From the NCBI GenBank assembly GCA_001579985.1, contig LRSR01009517.1:1-23260 (forward strand): a DNA stretch of 23,260 nucleotides, read 5' to 3'. Under the pieces are notes generated by a model. That model was given only the letters and a program-made list of their open reading frames with translations. It ran no database searches and was not told the origin of the DNA. The translations under genes and the position numbers were made by a program. The stretch comes from Hypsibius dujardini. Its lineage: Eukaryota; Tardigrada; Eutardigrada; Parachela; Hypsibiidae. Shown here piece by piece: positions 8,818 through 18,086 of this stretch. Position 1 is the first letter of the stretch. Each line of letters opens with the position of its first letter.

Positions 8818-11275
8818 ATGGCACGCGAAGCTATAGTCATTTTGCTGATTGTGGCGGCAGGTAACCATGACGGTATCTTTTGTTAGCCAGCAACTGATTT
8901 TTACTGGCTTCTGTTGAATAGGTCATCTTACGTCAGCAAATACCGGCTTATTGCCGCTCTACCGATGTCCAGCAGGCGTCCCTGGAAGCTGCTGCCGCTA
9001 CACCATCGTAAACGAATTGGCCTGCACGTTTGATGCACAGTCATGCGCGGCTTGGCAGTGGTCGCAAAACCTCGCAATTCATCAGGATGAGCTGCTAGAC
9101 AATCATGCAACGACGACGGGATGCCGAGAGGACGTTAATCGTGACGTATTTCAGCAAACTGCCGTGATAGAAAGCCAGACTCGTGTATGGACCCTCAACG
9201 GGCGAGACACCACATTGGCATTCCGGTGCCGCGTGCCCGTAGGAGCGAGCCGGGGGACGAACGTAACGGTCGAAGCCGTATTCAGCACCGGAAGGCGCCC
9301 TGTCGTTCTGACCACCGCATTTGCGACCGGCTTTAACGCGTGGTCCTACACCAAAATTAACATTCGCGATTTTGGACAGCCCCACTCCGTGAGGTTTACC
9401 GCCTTTGCTAACTGCAATGAGACCATCAGTATTGACAACATCTTTACAGAACAGCGTAAGTACATTAGTTGAAGATACTCCTTAAACCCATATTGGCGGC
9501 TTAGGCTACAAGTCCCGTCCCCTCCCGTTCTTGTCCTCTCCCACTTTCTTTTTTTCCGATTTTGCTCCCCATCTTGATAAATTGAAGATTTTTTTTAAAT
9601 CGTTTAAGTTTCCTTATCATAAAAAATTTGAAACCCTTTTGGACCCTGCTTGCACGAGTATCAAACGAAAAAACAAAACGCCTCTTTTTTCTTCACCCCT
9701 TCAGTTTTGGTCACAGCATTTACTTGACCGATGTCCAAACATCGGGTTTTATACCTAGAATTGAGGAACAGATGGGTTTTCTAAAATTATCCAGTTTGTT
9801 AATCACTCAAAAGCAGATAGGTAAGCACTCGTAAAACTAAATATAGTCAACAATGGGAAAGGGGGGAGGGGAACTTGTAGCCTAAGCCCGTGTTGCCTGA
9901 CCATTCTTGGCCCCGTCCCTCTGTTCAGGATCCCTAGTTGTGTTGGCCGTTTGTCTGGTGTTCACGAGTTTAGGGAGTAACATTATCAAGGAGTATCATG
10001 ACATCAGTGCAGTCATCTTAACCAACTGTTATTGTGCCACGAGTACACAGGCTCGTTTTGGGTTCTTACAGGCCGGACCCAGAACCTCGGAAAGGTGTGT
10101 CCCAGGTAGTGGGCAAAGGGGAACTGACATTTTTTTTAAACCTTAGTGCAAAATTTGGCAATTCGTTTCTGATCATTTTAAAAGTTGTGGCAATCCTGGG
10201 GTCCAGACGCTGCCCCGACACTTCGAAACGTTCTGAGAAATACCACTGTTACATCACACAGTTGAGGTTTGTGGATCAACATGAACATTTGACTGAATTC
10301 TAGAGAGTGCTGGCACCTCGCTCGTTCAGTCAAAAGTGATTAGGAAGATTTGCCTATCGATTTCACATCACAGATCCACCTGATCACTTGTTCAAACTTT
10401 TCAGTTTTGATACTTTTCTTTACGGAATAAACCTTGTGTGGTGCATTTTCTCTGATTTATTTGGGTCTCAAACTATAATCTTCCCCTCACCCGGCTGACC
10501 CCTTAATGGACCGGCTCCAGCCTGTAAGGATTCTATATGAATCCCTGCCGTGTTTAAAAATCTGCAACCCGCTCAGTTTAATTTGAAAATTTCAGCGTAG
10601 AATGGTGTTAGTTACGTTTTGAGGACGGGAGAATTATTTTTGATATTTTTTTTAGTGGCGATTACGAACGATACTACATGTGTGCCAACAACAAGAGCAA
10701 CTACAACTTCGACCACGACCACGACAACTACGACTACGACGACCAGTACCCGTAGACCAGCGGCTCCTGTGGCTCAACCAAGATTAGTGCGGGTCCAGCT
10801 TCGAAGATGGCAATATATTAACATGGGCGAACCTTGTGATGGCCAATTTTTTGGATGGGGTCCCTGTGATACCAGCATTTTGGTGAAGTACCACCTGGAC
10901 GGAAAATTGTAGGTCGAGCCAAATATGAAAGCATTTTGCGCGTTGTGCTACATGTCAATAATACTGCTGATGCATCCATACAGGTATACGCAGCTTGAAA
11001 CCAGCCAATTGGAGGACCAAAACGATATTAATTTGGAATATTACGTCAGGGACATCAGCTCCCAGGCTGGACAACATAGCCTGCTCATTGGCTCACTTAT
11101 TGAGGTCAAGGCCTATGCGACAGACGACGACTACGAGTCGGACGACAACGTTGGAGAGTATGAATTCGTATATCGAGTGCCTCCATATGGTCAGGGAGTT
11201 ACGATGCTCGTAGAAACTTATCAGGGCTATGAATACCAAACCAAAATGACCATATCTTTTGAGACTGTCTATTAG
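8818..11275 (+). CDS. Secreted protein: signal peptide, MAM-like domain, Thr-rich linker, C2-like domain (4 exons, 373 aa)
   Basis: Exons: 8818-8860, 8922-9455, 10656-10908, 10984-11275; the total of 1122 bases keeps frame. Donors are GTAACC, GTAAGT and GTAGGT; acceptors follow TTGAATAG, ATTTTTTTTAG and CATACAG. Residues 1-20 are a signal peptide (core IVILLIVAA). The MAM-like domain runs from about C49 (CTFDAQSCAAWQWSQ) to C201. Its closing ISIDNIF...C pattern is completed only when exon 2 is joined to exon 3, which supports the long intron. A tract of Thr (about 204-225), probably O-glycosylated, links to a C-terminal beta domain (about 230-373). That domain has VRVQLRRWQYIN, paired Cys in PCDGQFFGWGPCDT and an acidic DDDYESDDNVGEYEF stretch, reminiscent of C2-like domains such as the Notch-ligand N-terminal domain. 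No membrane anchor or EGF repeat is present, so it is likely extracellular matrix or secreted. An in-frame ATG at 8770 would add 16 residues. Function unknown. Confidence 0.75.
9498..9888. mobile_element. Element with terminal inverted repeats inside intron 2 of the MAM gene
   Basis: GGCTTAGGCTACAAGT at 9498 recurs in inverted orientation as ACTTGTAGCCTAAGCC ending at 9888. Both arms continue inward into related C-rich/G-rich tracts (CCCGTCCCCTCCC against GGGGGGAGGGGAA). The 391-base interior is T-rich with no transposase. No clear target-site duplication was seen, so this may be a MITE or a simple inverted duplication. Confidence 0.5.
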
Positions 11276-11892
11276 AAATGAGTGATTGACATGTGGAGTG
11301 AAACTTAATCGATTTTTGTTGTGCCTCATCATGCACAAAATGCGGTTAATTCATCGCCCGCTTTGTTATGCAACGCCGCACCGAAGAAGTCAATCAACAA
11401 AATGTCGCAAAATACGATAGGAAAACTCGTGCGAAATCGTAGTGTTCAGCCTAACCGGTTTACGCCCCTCAGACAAGAGTCGCAAGTGTATCGGCCAAAT
11501 TAAGCGTATTAAATCCATTAAATGTGAGAAGGGTATAAAGGCAGTTAGTAAAATGACCGTCGCGGAATCGACATGTGATAGACATAAGGTTGCTAAGGGT
11601 TGGTCCCAGAAAAAATGACAGTATTGTTTGTGCGTTCGCTGCTTAATGTGTCCATTGAGAGTAATGATCATCGGCACGAGGTACTTGGCAACGTTCAGAG
11701 ATCAATAACAGAACTTAAATGAATGACCTTGAAAGTCCGGAAAGGTCCTCACACGAGATTAAAGCTTAGTCAACTTAATTGAGCTACAGCAACGAGAGAA
11801 AAGCGGAGCGACCGACGACACTATCACGATGATGACTGACTTGCGCTATCGGCGCCCACACATTATCCAATTACTCAACACACAGCACATGA

Positions 11893-12008
11893 TACACACG
11901 TGACCATAAAATAGCGCTACCCGAGTCAAGCCATATAGCTCGTTCAGTGCGTGCTAACCGAGGTAAATAGCCTGACTCGGAAAGCACCATCTTGTGGCCA
12001 CGTGTGTA
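11893..12008. mobile_element. MITE-like element, copy 2
   Basis: The 116-base element begins TACACACGTGACC and ends GGCCACGTGTGTA, inverted repeats ending in TA. Internally CCGAGTCA and TGACTCGG form a perfect 8-bp inverted pair, so most of the element can fold back on itself. It has no coding capacity. Its ends match the element in intron 1 of receptor gene A. Confidence 0.62.
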
Positions 12009-12298
12009 CAGCAGAAATACTGGTAGGCGGAGCTGAAGACAACGCACTACCAATCCAGAACAGAGTACTAAAGCTAGGAGCAGGGTGATGGGTCATATCA
12101 GATAGGACAAACGAGGAAATATCGGCAGTTTGTTCTGAATGGGGAACTCGTGTGGGTAGTGTACAACTGTGCCGAGTTACTTTGTGGGTAGTTGTTTGGT
12201 TTTGGCATGCCGTGTGGGACAAATCAAAATTTCGAAATTTTAAATTCCACCCTGGTGCTATTCCAGATATTATGAAAGATATTATTGTACCGAAATTC

Positions 12299-12727
12299 CT
12301 AAATGAGTGAGTGATTATATTTGGTACTCTGCGCCAGTTTCGATAAACTGGCCAGCACGGAGGTTGCACATGATCTCCTGCCGCCGACATAGATGCCACA
12401 GATCACGCAGAAGTTAGCGGCACATTGCAAATAGAAGCACACAGCAATCAGACAATCAATGAGAAAATATGCTTTATGTGATAACGAAAAGTACCGTCCC
12501 AGCCGCAACAGGGGAGCGAAGCCAGTTCCCCTAAGTTCCGTTCTCTTTGAAAGGCTCCGGCCACCCAGACAGATCAGAATACGGGCACGATGCCGCAGAA
12601 TTTTAAGAAACACTTCATTCACGACCAAATACATTTCGCGAATCGACAGCCATTGACCATACAGCCACATGCTTTTGAGATAGGTCGGAGAGGTAAGACG
12701 CGAGTCAGATGACACGTGCTGAGTCAT
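12299..12727 (-). CDS. Weak candidate coding fragment with a hydrophobic segment
   Basis: An open frame of 142 codons starts at an ATG. It has one strongly hydrophobic stretch (AYFLIDCLIAVCFYLQCAAN) and a basic middle (LRHRARILICLGG). It could be an exon of a multi-pass membrane protein or chemoreceptor, but no family signature is recognised. GCGCAGA|GTACCA near the end could be a donor. It may equally be chance. Confidence 0.2.
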   Translation of the reverse strand: MTQHVSSDSRLTSPTYLKSMWLYGQWLSIREMYLVVNEVFLKILRHRARILICLGGRSLSKRTELRGTGFAPLLRLGRYFSLSHKAYFLIDCLIAVCFYLQCAANFCVICGIYVGGRRSCATSVLASLSKLAQSTKYNHSLI

Positions 12728-12774
12728 AAAAACACCGACGCATGCCTACTGACCCAGTGCGAAGTTGTGTCCCG

Positions 12775-12834
12775 CAAACCGGCGGTTTCCCGTCTCTCAG
12801 TACTTTTTACCGGCTAGGGAAACCGGTGGTTTCC
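12775..12834. repeat. Cluster of short inverted repeats
   Basis: AAACC-GGC-GGTTT is followed by GGAAACC-GGT-GGTTTCC (12818-12834, perfect 7-bp arms). AAACCGGCGGTT recurs near 16140. The neighbouring 15-mer CCCAGTGCGAAGTTG (about 12752) recurs inverted near 16191-16205, so both sites may be pieces of one dispersed repeat family. Confidence 0.5.
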
Positions 12835-13342
12835 GGTATAGTGTATGAGTAAAAATGTGCTGGGGAAGCTACTAGCAAAGCGACGGGAGTTGTCCAGGCG
12901 TTATGCCAGGGCTTTCCTGGCGCAGAGAACAACGGCTGCCCGCATTATTGCCAGCATTTTCCCGGCCCCGTAATTACGTCGCTTTTCTGCTCCCGCAATT
13001 CTACCGTCGCTTTTCCGTTGAACTAAATCACGTAACCGGAAGCATGTTTTTCTGCTATTGGTTCAGACATATTGATACCATTTCTTTTCTCATCAACAGT
13101 TCACCATGGCATTACAACTTAAAACGTATAGTATTACACAAGCGTTTGTGGTATCACTGTCGAAGTACAACTCAGGCCTGGCCAAAATTTGTACTGGTTT
13201 GATATCTATGGTAATGAAAAATTTCAGTAATTACGTATAAAATAGCGGCAAAATAATGCAAAACATATCCGCTTAAGTAAGGGCAGCTATCTCTCATAAT
13301 CATAGTATCACTAGCTAACTAACATCATTTGAGGGTAATGAC

Positions 13343-13678
13343 TTAATTATTCAAAACATCCAAGACGCTGCTGAGGGGAGAGCCGAAGTTCATGGAACTG
13401 GAAGTTGACGCTGCCGCTACCTCCGCGTTCTCCAGATGGCTTGGTTGGTTCGGGTAATGGATGGCTTGAAATCCAGAGTTGTTGGTCAATGCGGCTAAAG
13501 GTTTTGAGACGCGCTGCTCACGTACACATAGCCGCTTGGACGGACTCAGCGGTGTGTGGACATTTTCTTCATCAGCAGAAATTGTAGTGGCGTTGGACTT
13601 TGTTTTAATGCCGTCCGCTCGGTGTTTGCAGAAGTCAGATATTTTGCTGGTGATATCTGACTGGTTCGCTGATGGCCT
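13343..13678 (-). CDS. Probable terminal coding exon, Ser/Thr-rich, gene unknown
   Basis: A frame without ATG stays open for 111 codons and ends at a TAA (13343-13345). The composition is strongly protein-like: NSATTISADEENVHTPLSPS-type region, SPSKRLCVREQRVSKPL, then a Ser-rich end SSSMNFGSPLSSVLDVLNN. TPLSPSKR resembles a proline-directed kinase site next to a basic cluster, as in nuclear regulators. No domain is recognised. Possible acceptors are the AGs in CATCAG, ACCAG and CACCAG near 13640-13670. It is probably the last exon of a minus-strand gene whose upstream exons lie between here and 16.2 kb, but the joins could not be determined. Confidence 0.5.
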   Translation of the reverse strand, partial: RPSANQSDITSKISDFCKHRADGIKTKSNATTISADEENVHTPLSPSKRLCVREQRVSKPLAALTNNSGFQAIHYPNQPSHLENAEVAAASTSSSMNFGSPLSSVLDVLNN

Positions 13679-13986
13679 TCAGAGTGAATGTGTCTTGGCG
13701 TGAACCCTGACAACAGAGAGATAGATTGGTACTAATATATGTTGGTGTCACTGTTTAACATGTTGTTTGCGTGTTGTTTGCGTGTCTGCCTGCATGTCTG
13801 TCTTATTGCTTAGGTCCGTCATTTCAATCATCTCCTTGCGTACCACATCTATCTTTCACAAGGAAGAAAAGTTTTTTACAGGAACGGCAGTAAATAATTT
13901 TTACTACTTGAATGATATGCTCTTCTGCAGTCGTTTTAGATTTTATGAAAAAAACATCTGCGCGTCGTTCGGTTGGTCTTTGGTAA

Positions 13987-14145
13987 TCACCAGTCCAAAA
14001 GCTTAGCTGATCTAACTCCACCCGAGAGTATACGTGATATGTTTGCCCCGGACAGGTGGTATGCGCTCCTGCTGGAAATTCGAGGTCCTGATTGAATGGC
14101 CTCCCGTATGTTCACCATCCAGTGCCTGTTGTCGGTATCCCAATT
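13987..14145 (-). CDS. Possible coding exon, unassigned
   Basis: After an acceptor-like ACCAATGTAG, a frame is open for 52 codons (NWDTDNRHWMVNIREAIQSG..., ending LLDW). The NW...R..REAI pattern faintly recalls the GIY-YIG region of Penelope-like retroelements, but there is no other support. A second frame here is also open (GYRQQALDGEHTGGH...). Either could be chance. Confidence 0.25.
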   Translation of the reverse strand, partial: NWDTDNRHWMVNIREAIQSGPRISSRSAYHLSGANISRILSGGVRSAKLLDW

Positions 14146-14189
14146 CTACATTGGTAAAATACAAGTAGTAGACTGATATAGTGTAATAA

Positions 14190-14668
14190 CTAATTAAATT
14201 CTAAATAAAAAGCCCCTCCCTCACTCCGAGAGTTGACCGGAAGCGGACCTTGGAGATCCACGTATTCAGTCACGTGCTCGAGGCTGTGAACGTTGATGCC
14301 GTAGTTGTTTTCACCTGAAATGTATTATAAAAATTACATAGTTGTATAAGCTATTTTTGCAAGAAACTTTGTACATATAAAATATTGTAAAGATATTTTT
14401 ATACTAATTTGATTTTTTACCGTATAATCCAGTAAATTCATTACCGAAGTTTTCAGAAGAGCCTCAGCTCTTGGCATGTCTCGAGAAACCGATATTTACG
14501 ACTGCGATAAAAGGGCAACAGATTCCACAAGTAGCTCCCAGTGCTCCAGACATTCTCCCTTCACAATTCCGATGCAGCACGGGAGGGAGAACAATAGCAT
14601 CCACACACGATAGTCGGCTGCTTTCCAATCAGAAAACGCAAAGGTTCAAAGAAATCGATTAACCTGGG
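14190..14668 (-). pseudogene. Decayed DNA-transposon transposase fragment
   Basis: The minus strand carries, in order, VNRFL, a stop, TFAFSDWKAADYRVWMLLFS, LPCCIGIVKGECLEHW and LLVESVALLSQS. A TAA stop (14496-14498) comes next, then RAEALLKTS, a frame change, and NEFTGLYG. A GTAAAA...TTTCAG intron (14315-14420) joins TACG to GTGAAAAC in phase, giving LYGENNYGINVHSLEHV and then GPL. The WKA.E.R..LL...P.....H.LL, LYG and NVHSL.H blocks in this order are typical of transposase-domain proteins widespread in invertebrates and related to CACTA/EnSpm transposases (family memory, not searched). Two stops and at least one frameshift mark it as a pseudogene. Confidence 0.58.
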
Positions 14669-14797
14669 GCGGCGGTTTTATTGCTTAGTCGGGCCAGGCA
14701 ATATTATTACCATGCAATACTATATTTCAACAGATTGAACACTGCGCACTGACAGGCAGGCAGGCCAATAATCAAACAGACGTTTAGCATTACAGAC

Positions 14798-14868
14798 CTT
14801 TTAATAAGGTAGTTATTTGACCCGCTAAGTAACCAATTGCAAAGATATCTCCGTCGGGTGTTGGTGGG
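14798..14868 (-). CDS. Possible short internal exon
   Basis: An excellent acceptor (GTGTTTTTTCAG) precedes 71 bases. They read CPPTPDGDIFAIG, then YLAGQITTLLK, in a frame entering with phase 2 and leaving with phase 1 at AAAAG|GTCTGT. It lies between the acidic exon (14960-15269) and the transposase fragment on the same strand. It may belong to that transposon or to a host gene. Confidence 0.33.
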
Positions 14869-14959
14869 CTGAAAAAACACAGAAATCTAGCAGAGCGTCC
14901 CAACATATGAGATCATAACAATGTACAAGCATACCACTGATTGAAGCAACTTCCGTTTT

Positions 14960-15269
14960 CTATAGTTTCCGCACAAGTTCGGCAGCGAAACACTTCTGAA
15001 AGCCTGCCAAAACATTTTGAGGCTTTGTGATGTCTGTTTGCTTCACGTCTGAAAAATCCTTCCCCAATTTCAAAAGGGCGAGAACTCTCAGGGCGCAGCG
15101 GTCCGTCATGACAAAGCTCATTTTGCAGAAATTCAGCAAGTCAGCATTACTGTTGTTGCGTGTCAAATACATGAGAACCCTTGCATGGTCGAATTCCTCG
15201 TCGCCCAAATTGGCGATGCTTGACATGTCCCAGTCAGGCAAGTGTTCAATATTCGGCTCGTCGTCGCTT
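14960..15269 (-). CDS. Probable coding exon, acidic, unassigned
   Basis: About 103 codons run from near a CACAAG acceptor-like site to a TAG at 14960. The protein is plausible: acidic start (SDDEPNIEHLPDWDMSS, GDEEFDHARVLMYLTRN), then an amphipathic region (CALRVLALLKLGKDFSDV) and a basic end (AAELVRKL). No family is recognised. It lies 140 bases downstream of the zinc-finger frame on the same strand. GCGGAAG|GTACGTTC at about 15372 is a good donor just upstream, but no splice combination with the zinc-finger frame kept the reading frame. Confidence 0.42.
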
Positions 15270-15409
15270 GTGGTCGCGTTACCGTTTCAAATAAGAACGC
15301 CAATATTTCAATTGGCGTGCGTGACGATGATCACAATTTTGCCGAAAAATTATGATACAATTAGTGAACGTACCTTCCGCCTCATTGTTCACGGAAATGT
15401 CTCCGATTA

Positions 15410-15832
15410 TTATATTATTCCGGGGAGTGTTGCATTATCATGATCTACAAAGCCAACAATATATTTGGTATAGAATTTAGCAATTTTACGGTTCCACGTA
15501 GAGCATATCATTTGGATGTTTGCAATACCATGGGAGGGGTTCGCTGAGGGCGATCTCGAACGGTTTCTGGAAAGGTTCAGGTTCCTCGATAAATGAGCTC
15601 GAACATGGCGGCGTGCGCTGTTATGCTGCTTAATAATATCGCCACAAAAATTACAACTAAAACCCAACTGTTTAAGTCCTCTAAGGTAGGAATTTTCCAG
15701 AACGCTATCGTGAACGGGAGCGCTCCCTCTAAAGCTCTGCAGTGCCATTATATATTTTAAGCTTGAGAAGTATTTAAGTGAAGCCATGCGAGAAACAGTG
15801 TGACAGTGTACGCTGATGAGCGAAACTAGCAT
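15410..15832 (-). CDS. C2H2 zinc-finger protein or zinc-finger exon
   Basis: From the first ATG the frame encodes 140 aa. One classical finger is present: CNFC-GDIIKQHNSARR-HVRAH, i.e. C-x2-C-x12-H-x3-H, preceded by an aromatic (GFSCNFC). It is followed by an Arg/Ser-rich stretch (LSRNRSRSPSANPSHG). Internal ATGs at 15787 and 15748 are alternative starts. A donor-like CATG|GTATTG after the finger and the acceptor TTGGCTTTGTAG would splice to the same C-terminal residues (DHDNATLPGII), so both forms end alike. The finger may bind DNA as part of a transcription factor or be the N-terminus of the neighbouring transposon protein; a single finger cannot decide. Confidence 0.5.
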   Translation of the reverse strand: MLVSLISVHCHTVSRMASLKYFSSLKYIMALQSFRGSAPVHDSVLENSYLRGLKQLGFSCNFCGDIIKQHNSARRHVRAHLSRNLNLSRNRSRSPSANPSHGIANIQMICSTWNRKIAKFYTKYIVGFVDHDNATLPGII

Positions 15833-16042
15833 TAACTGTACCCCTTTGTCGTGCCCCGTGCTAACATCAATTTCTTTTTTTTTACCCACGTTAGTAACTT
15901 TACCCCCATTTTGCGGGCTTAATTATATCGAGATGAACGATAATGAATCAAAAGAAAGTACGGTAATATTCCTAGCCTTTTTTGTGTTACCAAGCATGCA
16001 AGCCGGTAAACAGCTGGGAGTAATCTGCCCGCTCTTTTTCCA

Positions 16043-16222
16043 TCAAATTCCGTGAACCGCAAACGCTTCGTAATATTGCAGCACGGTAATTTTTTCTGAC
16101 TCCGGGAAGTATGCGTCCCATTTCCCGCCTTGGACCTGGTAAACCGGCGGTTCTATGGCATTTTGCGGGGCGCAGCCCGCAATTTTGGAGCTCAACTTCG
16201 CACTGGGGAAGCCGGGATTGAG
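16043..16222 (-). CDS. ATG-less coding-like exon, unassigned
   Basis: A 59-codon frame reads PGFPSAKLSSKIAGCAPQN, then PPVYQVQGGKWDAYFPESEK, then a stop after YYEAFAVHGI. The residue mix (Trp, Tyr, Gly, acidic/basic alternation) is protein-like. TTCCCCAG|TGCGAAG is a credible acceptor within it. The acceptor-proximal 15 bases recur inverted near 12752, so it could be part of a repeat family. Confidence 0.33.
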   Translation of the reverse strand, partial: LNPGFPSAKLSSKIAGCAPQNAIEPPVYQVQGGKWDAYFPESEKITVLQYYEAFAVHGI

Positions 16223-16804
16223 TCACTCCGCAAGCCATCGAATCTGTCAGCTATCGCGATCCCAAGGCTGCACAATTAACGACACGTTAAGACAAGCTGC
16301 AATCAAGAGTCTGTTACTTAGTCTGAGTCCAGGATTCTCCACATGAGACGTAGCAAAGCATTCAAGATCGCCACTCGTGGCGCACCATACAGACTTCTGT
16401 GAGCCTACACTATTATGCAGGGTCGATTCTTGTATCTATTTTTGCGGGAACTACCACGCCTTCTTGTGAGAGTTTCTGTATGTATGTTATCGGACTTTCC
16501 CTCTTGAAAGATTTTGAACTTTCCCAAACAGTTCCAGCTCAAACGCTCTGATTTTTATTACCTAATCGGATAACAGGGTTATTGAGATGCGAATGCAATT
16601 TGTTGTTCTTGTTTGGGAAGTTGTAAAAATTAAACAGTTATGTGAGTGAAATGCGTGGTTTGTAGACAAATGTACAGTACACTTTAGTTTTATTACAATG
16701 TCATTTCCCTTCATTTTCAAAGAGAGCAACGTTACTGATTAGCTTTTACTGATCAAGTCTGCCCTGAAGATAAAGATTCAGGATGAAGTCATTGATTCTG
16801 ACGC
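16223..16804. other. Intergenic, 3' flank of the methyltransferase
   Basis: No gene is supported. On the minus strand it contains the polyadenylation signal of the methyltransferase. A 30-codon minus frame near 16250-16345 (ENPGLRLSNRLLIAACL) is too short to call. Confidence 0.45.
16689..16694 (-). terminator. AATAAA polyadenylation signal of the methyltransferase gene
   Basis: The hexamer lies 111 bases after the stop codon (16805) on the coding strand. Another AATAAA lies further downstream near 16555. Confidence 0.5.
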
Positions 16805-18086
16805 TTAGGGCTTAACCGCAGTTAATCCAGACGACATCCCCGGCTGGGTGCCAATGGAAAACCAAGCCGGATAGTCGGGACGAGGGACGAATCCAGCCTT
16901 TTCGACGTGGAACCCTGCAGCCTCTGCTTCTCGCCGCAACTCCTCCGGATTCAGCAGTACCTTATACACCATCTCGGATGATGCTTCGTCCCGCTTTGTC
17001 GGTTCCTGAAAGTCTGCTGTCACCAAACCCGGCCATTCTGCGCCGTCTTTTCGTCGCTGGCGAATCAAGTCTTGACTGCCTACTGCCACCCCACACCGCG
17101 TGGAAAAGGCGATGACACAAAGCTTTCCACCCGGCGCCAGCAATTCGTAAAACAACCTAAAATGAAGATTTTTACCACTAACAATTGTATCATTTTTAAT
17201 TAAGATTAATTCAGAAAACTGAATAATCCCGTTAACGGATATACTTCATTCGAAATTACATAAGTCTTTGACAGTTTACATTGAAGATTGAGCGACTTTG
17301 TTCTCATTTTTACCTGGGTCACATACACTGAATTATATCCTAGCCATGCACTTAAACTAACAAATAGCGATAGCAAGTTTGCTTTCTGAGCAGACTGTCA
17401 ATTAAATAACGAATCACGTGATGAATTTTATAGTTCTGTTTGTTTAAAAAATGCACGGATTGTCGGACCAGCTGGGTAAAAATTGCATTGAAATATGTTT
17501 GGTAATATTATGGCTCGACTAAAATTCACACAAATAAAATTAATACAATTGACCAGCTTTTGTTTTCGATAATCAATAACATAAAATAAACTAGACCTGT
17601 GCATTTTAAATAAAAAAATGGTCCATTTTTGTAGATTACTAGTACTTTTCATTTCTGGTTTGGAACAACAAACCTAAAAGCATTGCGAACTTCACTGGGA
17701 TGCAGAAAATGAACCAAATTGGCGGCTAAAATTCCACCAAGCGTTCCTGTTTTGATGATTTTATTCAGCGTTAAGGCGCTTCCTCGGAGAGCCACAGCTC
17801 GTTCGGTTTCTTCCTCTGACAAGGTTTTATAAAATTTTTTGAGGTGATCTTCGTTGATGTCATTGGCAATGATCGACTTCGTGCCTGCGTTGAGCAGCAG
17901 CTTGACGTTGTGCCCGGGGCCACAGCCGAGGTCTGCAACAGGTCCGGACGTGGTAGCAGCAAACTTCACAAAATCAGTGATGTAATCATCCGTTTCCGCT
18001 CCTGCATAGGCCCATCCAATGTCATTTTGACCATCCAAAGGTTTAACAGGGAGGTCAGAATTAGCAGGAATACTATTTTCGGCCAT
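16805..18086 (-). CDS. Class I SAM-dependent methyltransferase (2 exons, 254 aa)
   Basis: Exons are 17674-18086 and 16805-17156, with the join at AG|GTTTGT...TTTTAG|G in phase 2, giving NAFRLFYELLAPGGKL. Motif I is VADLGCGPGHN (about 50-60), followed by the acidic end of strand 2 (IIANDINEDHL), a motif IV-like region (GGILAANLVHFLHP) and the LLAPGGKL turn before strand 5. These are hallmarks of the Rossmann-fold methyltransferases that transfer a methyl group from S-adenosylmethionine. The C-terminal part (EMVYKVLLNPEELRREAEAAGFHVEKAGFV) matches the usual final strands and helix where the substrate cap lies. There is no signal peptide, so it is probably cytosolic. The substrate cannot be told; small-molecule methyltransferases have this size. 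The 517-base intron is AT-rich. The start is the first ATG. Confidence 0.85.

Larger units (their letters stand above)
11276..13342. other. Intergenic, repeat-containing region
   Basis: It contains a MITE-like element (11893-12008), a weak minus-strand open frame (12299-12727) and clustered inverted repeats at 12775-12834. ATTAAA hexamers near 11509 and 11516 could serve the 3' end of the MAM gene. Other open frames of 60-150 codons have low-complexity or implausible composition, and I do not support them as genes. Confidence 0.45.

Noticed and set aside
9929-9976. A 48-base hydrophobic exon (SLVVLAVCLVFTSLG) with good splice sites in intron 2 of the MAM gene that would preserve phase
   Set aside because: It would put a membrane-like helix just before the closing cysteine of the MAM domain and would sit outside the neighbouring inverted-repeat element by only 40 bases; probably chance, though an alternative first exon cannot be excluded.
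11944-12399. Minus-strand open frame of 151 codons
   Set aside because: It spans the inverted-repeat MITE at 11893-12008 and has implausible composition (many isolated His, Pro, Thr, Ser), with no domain.
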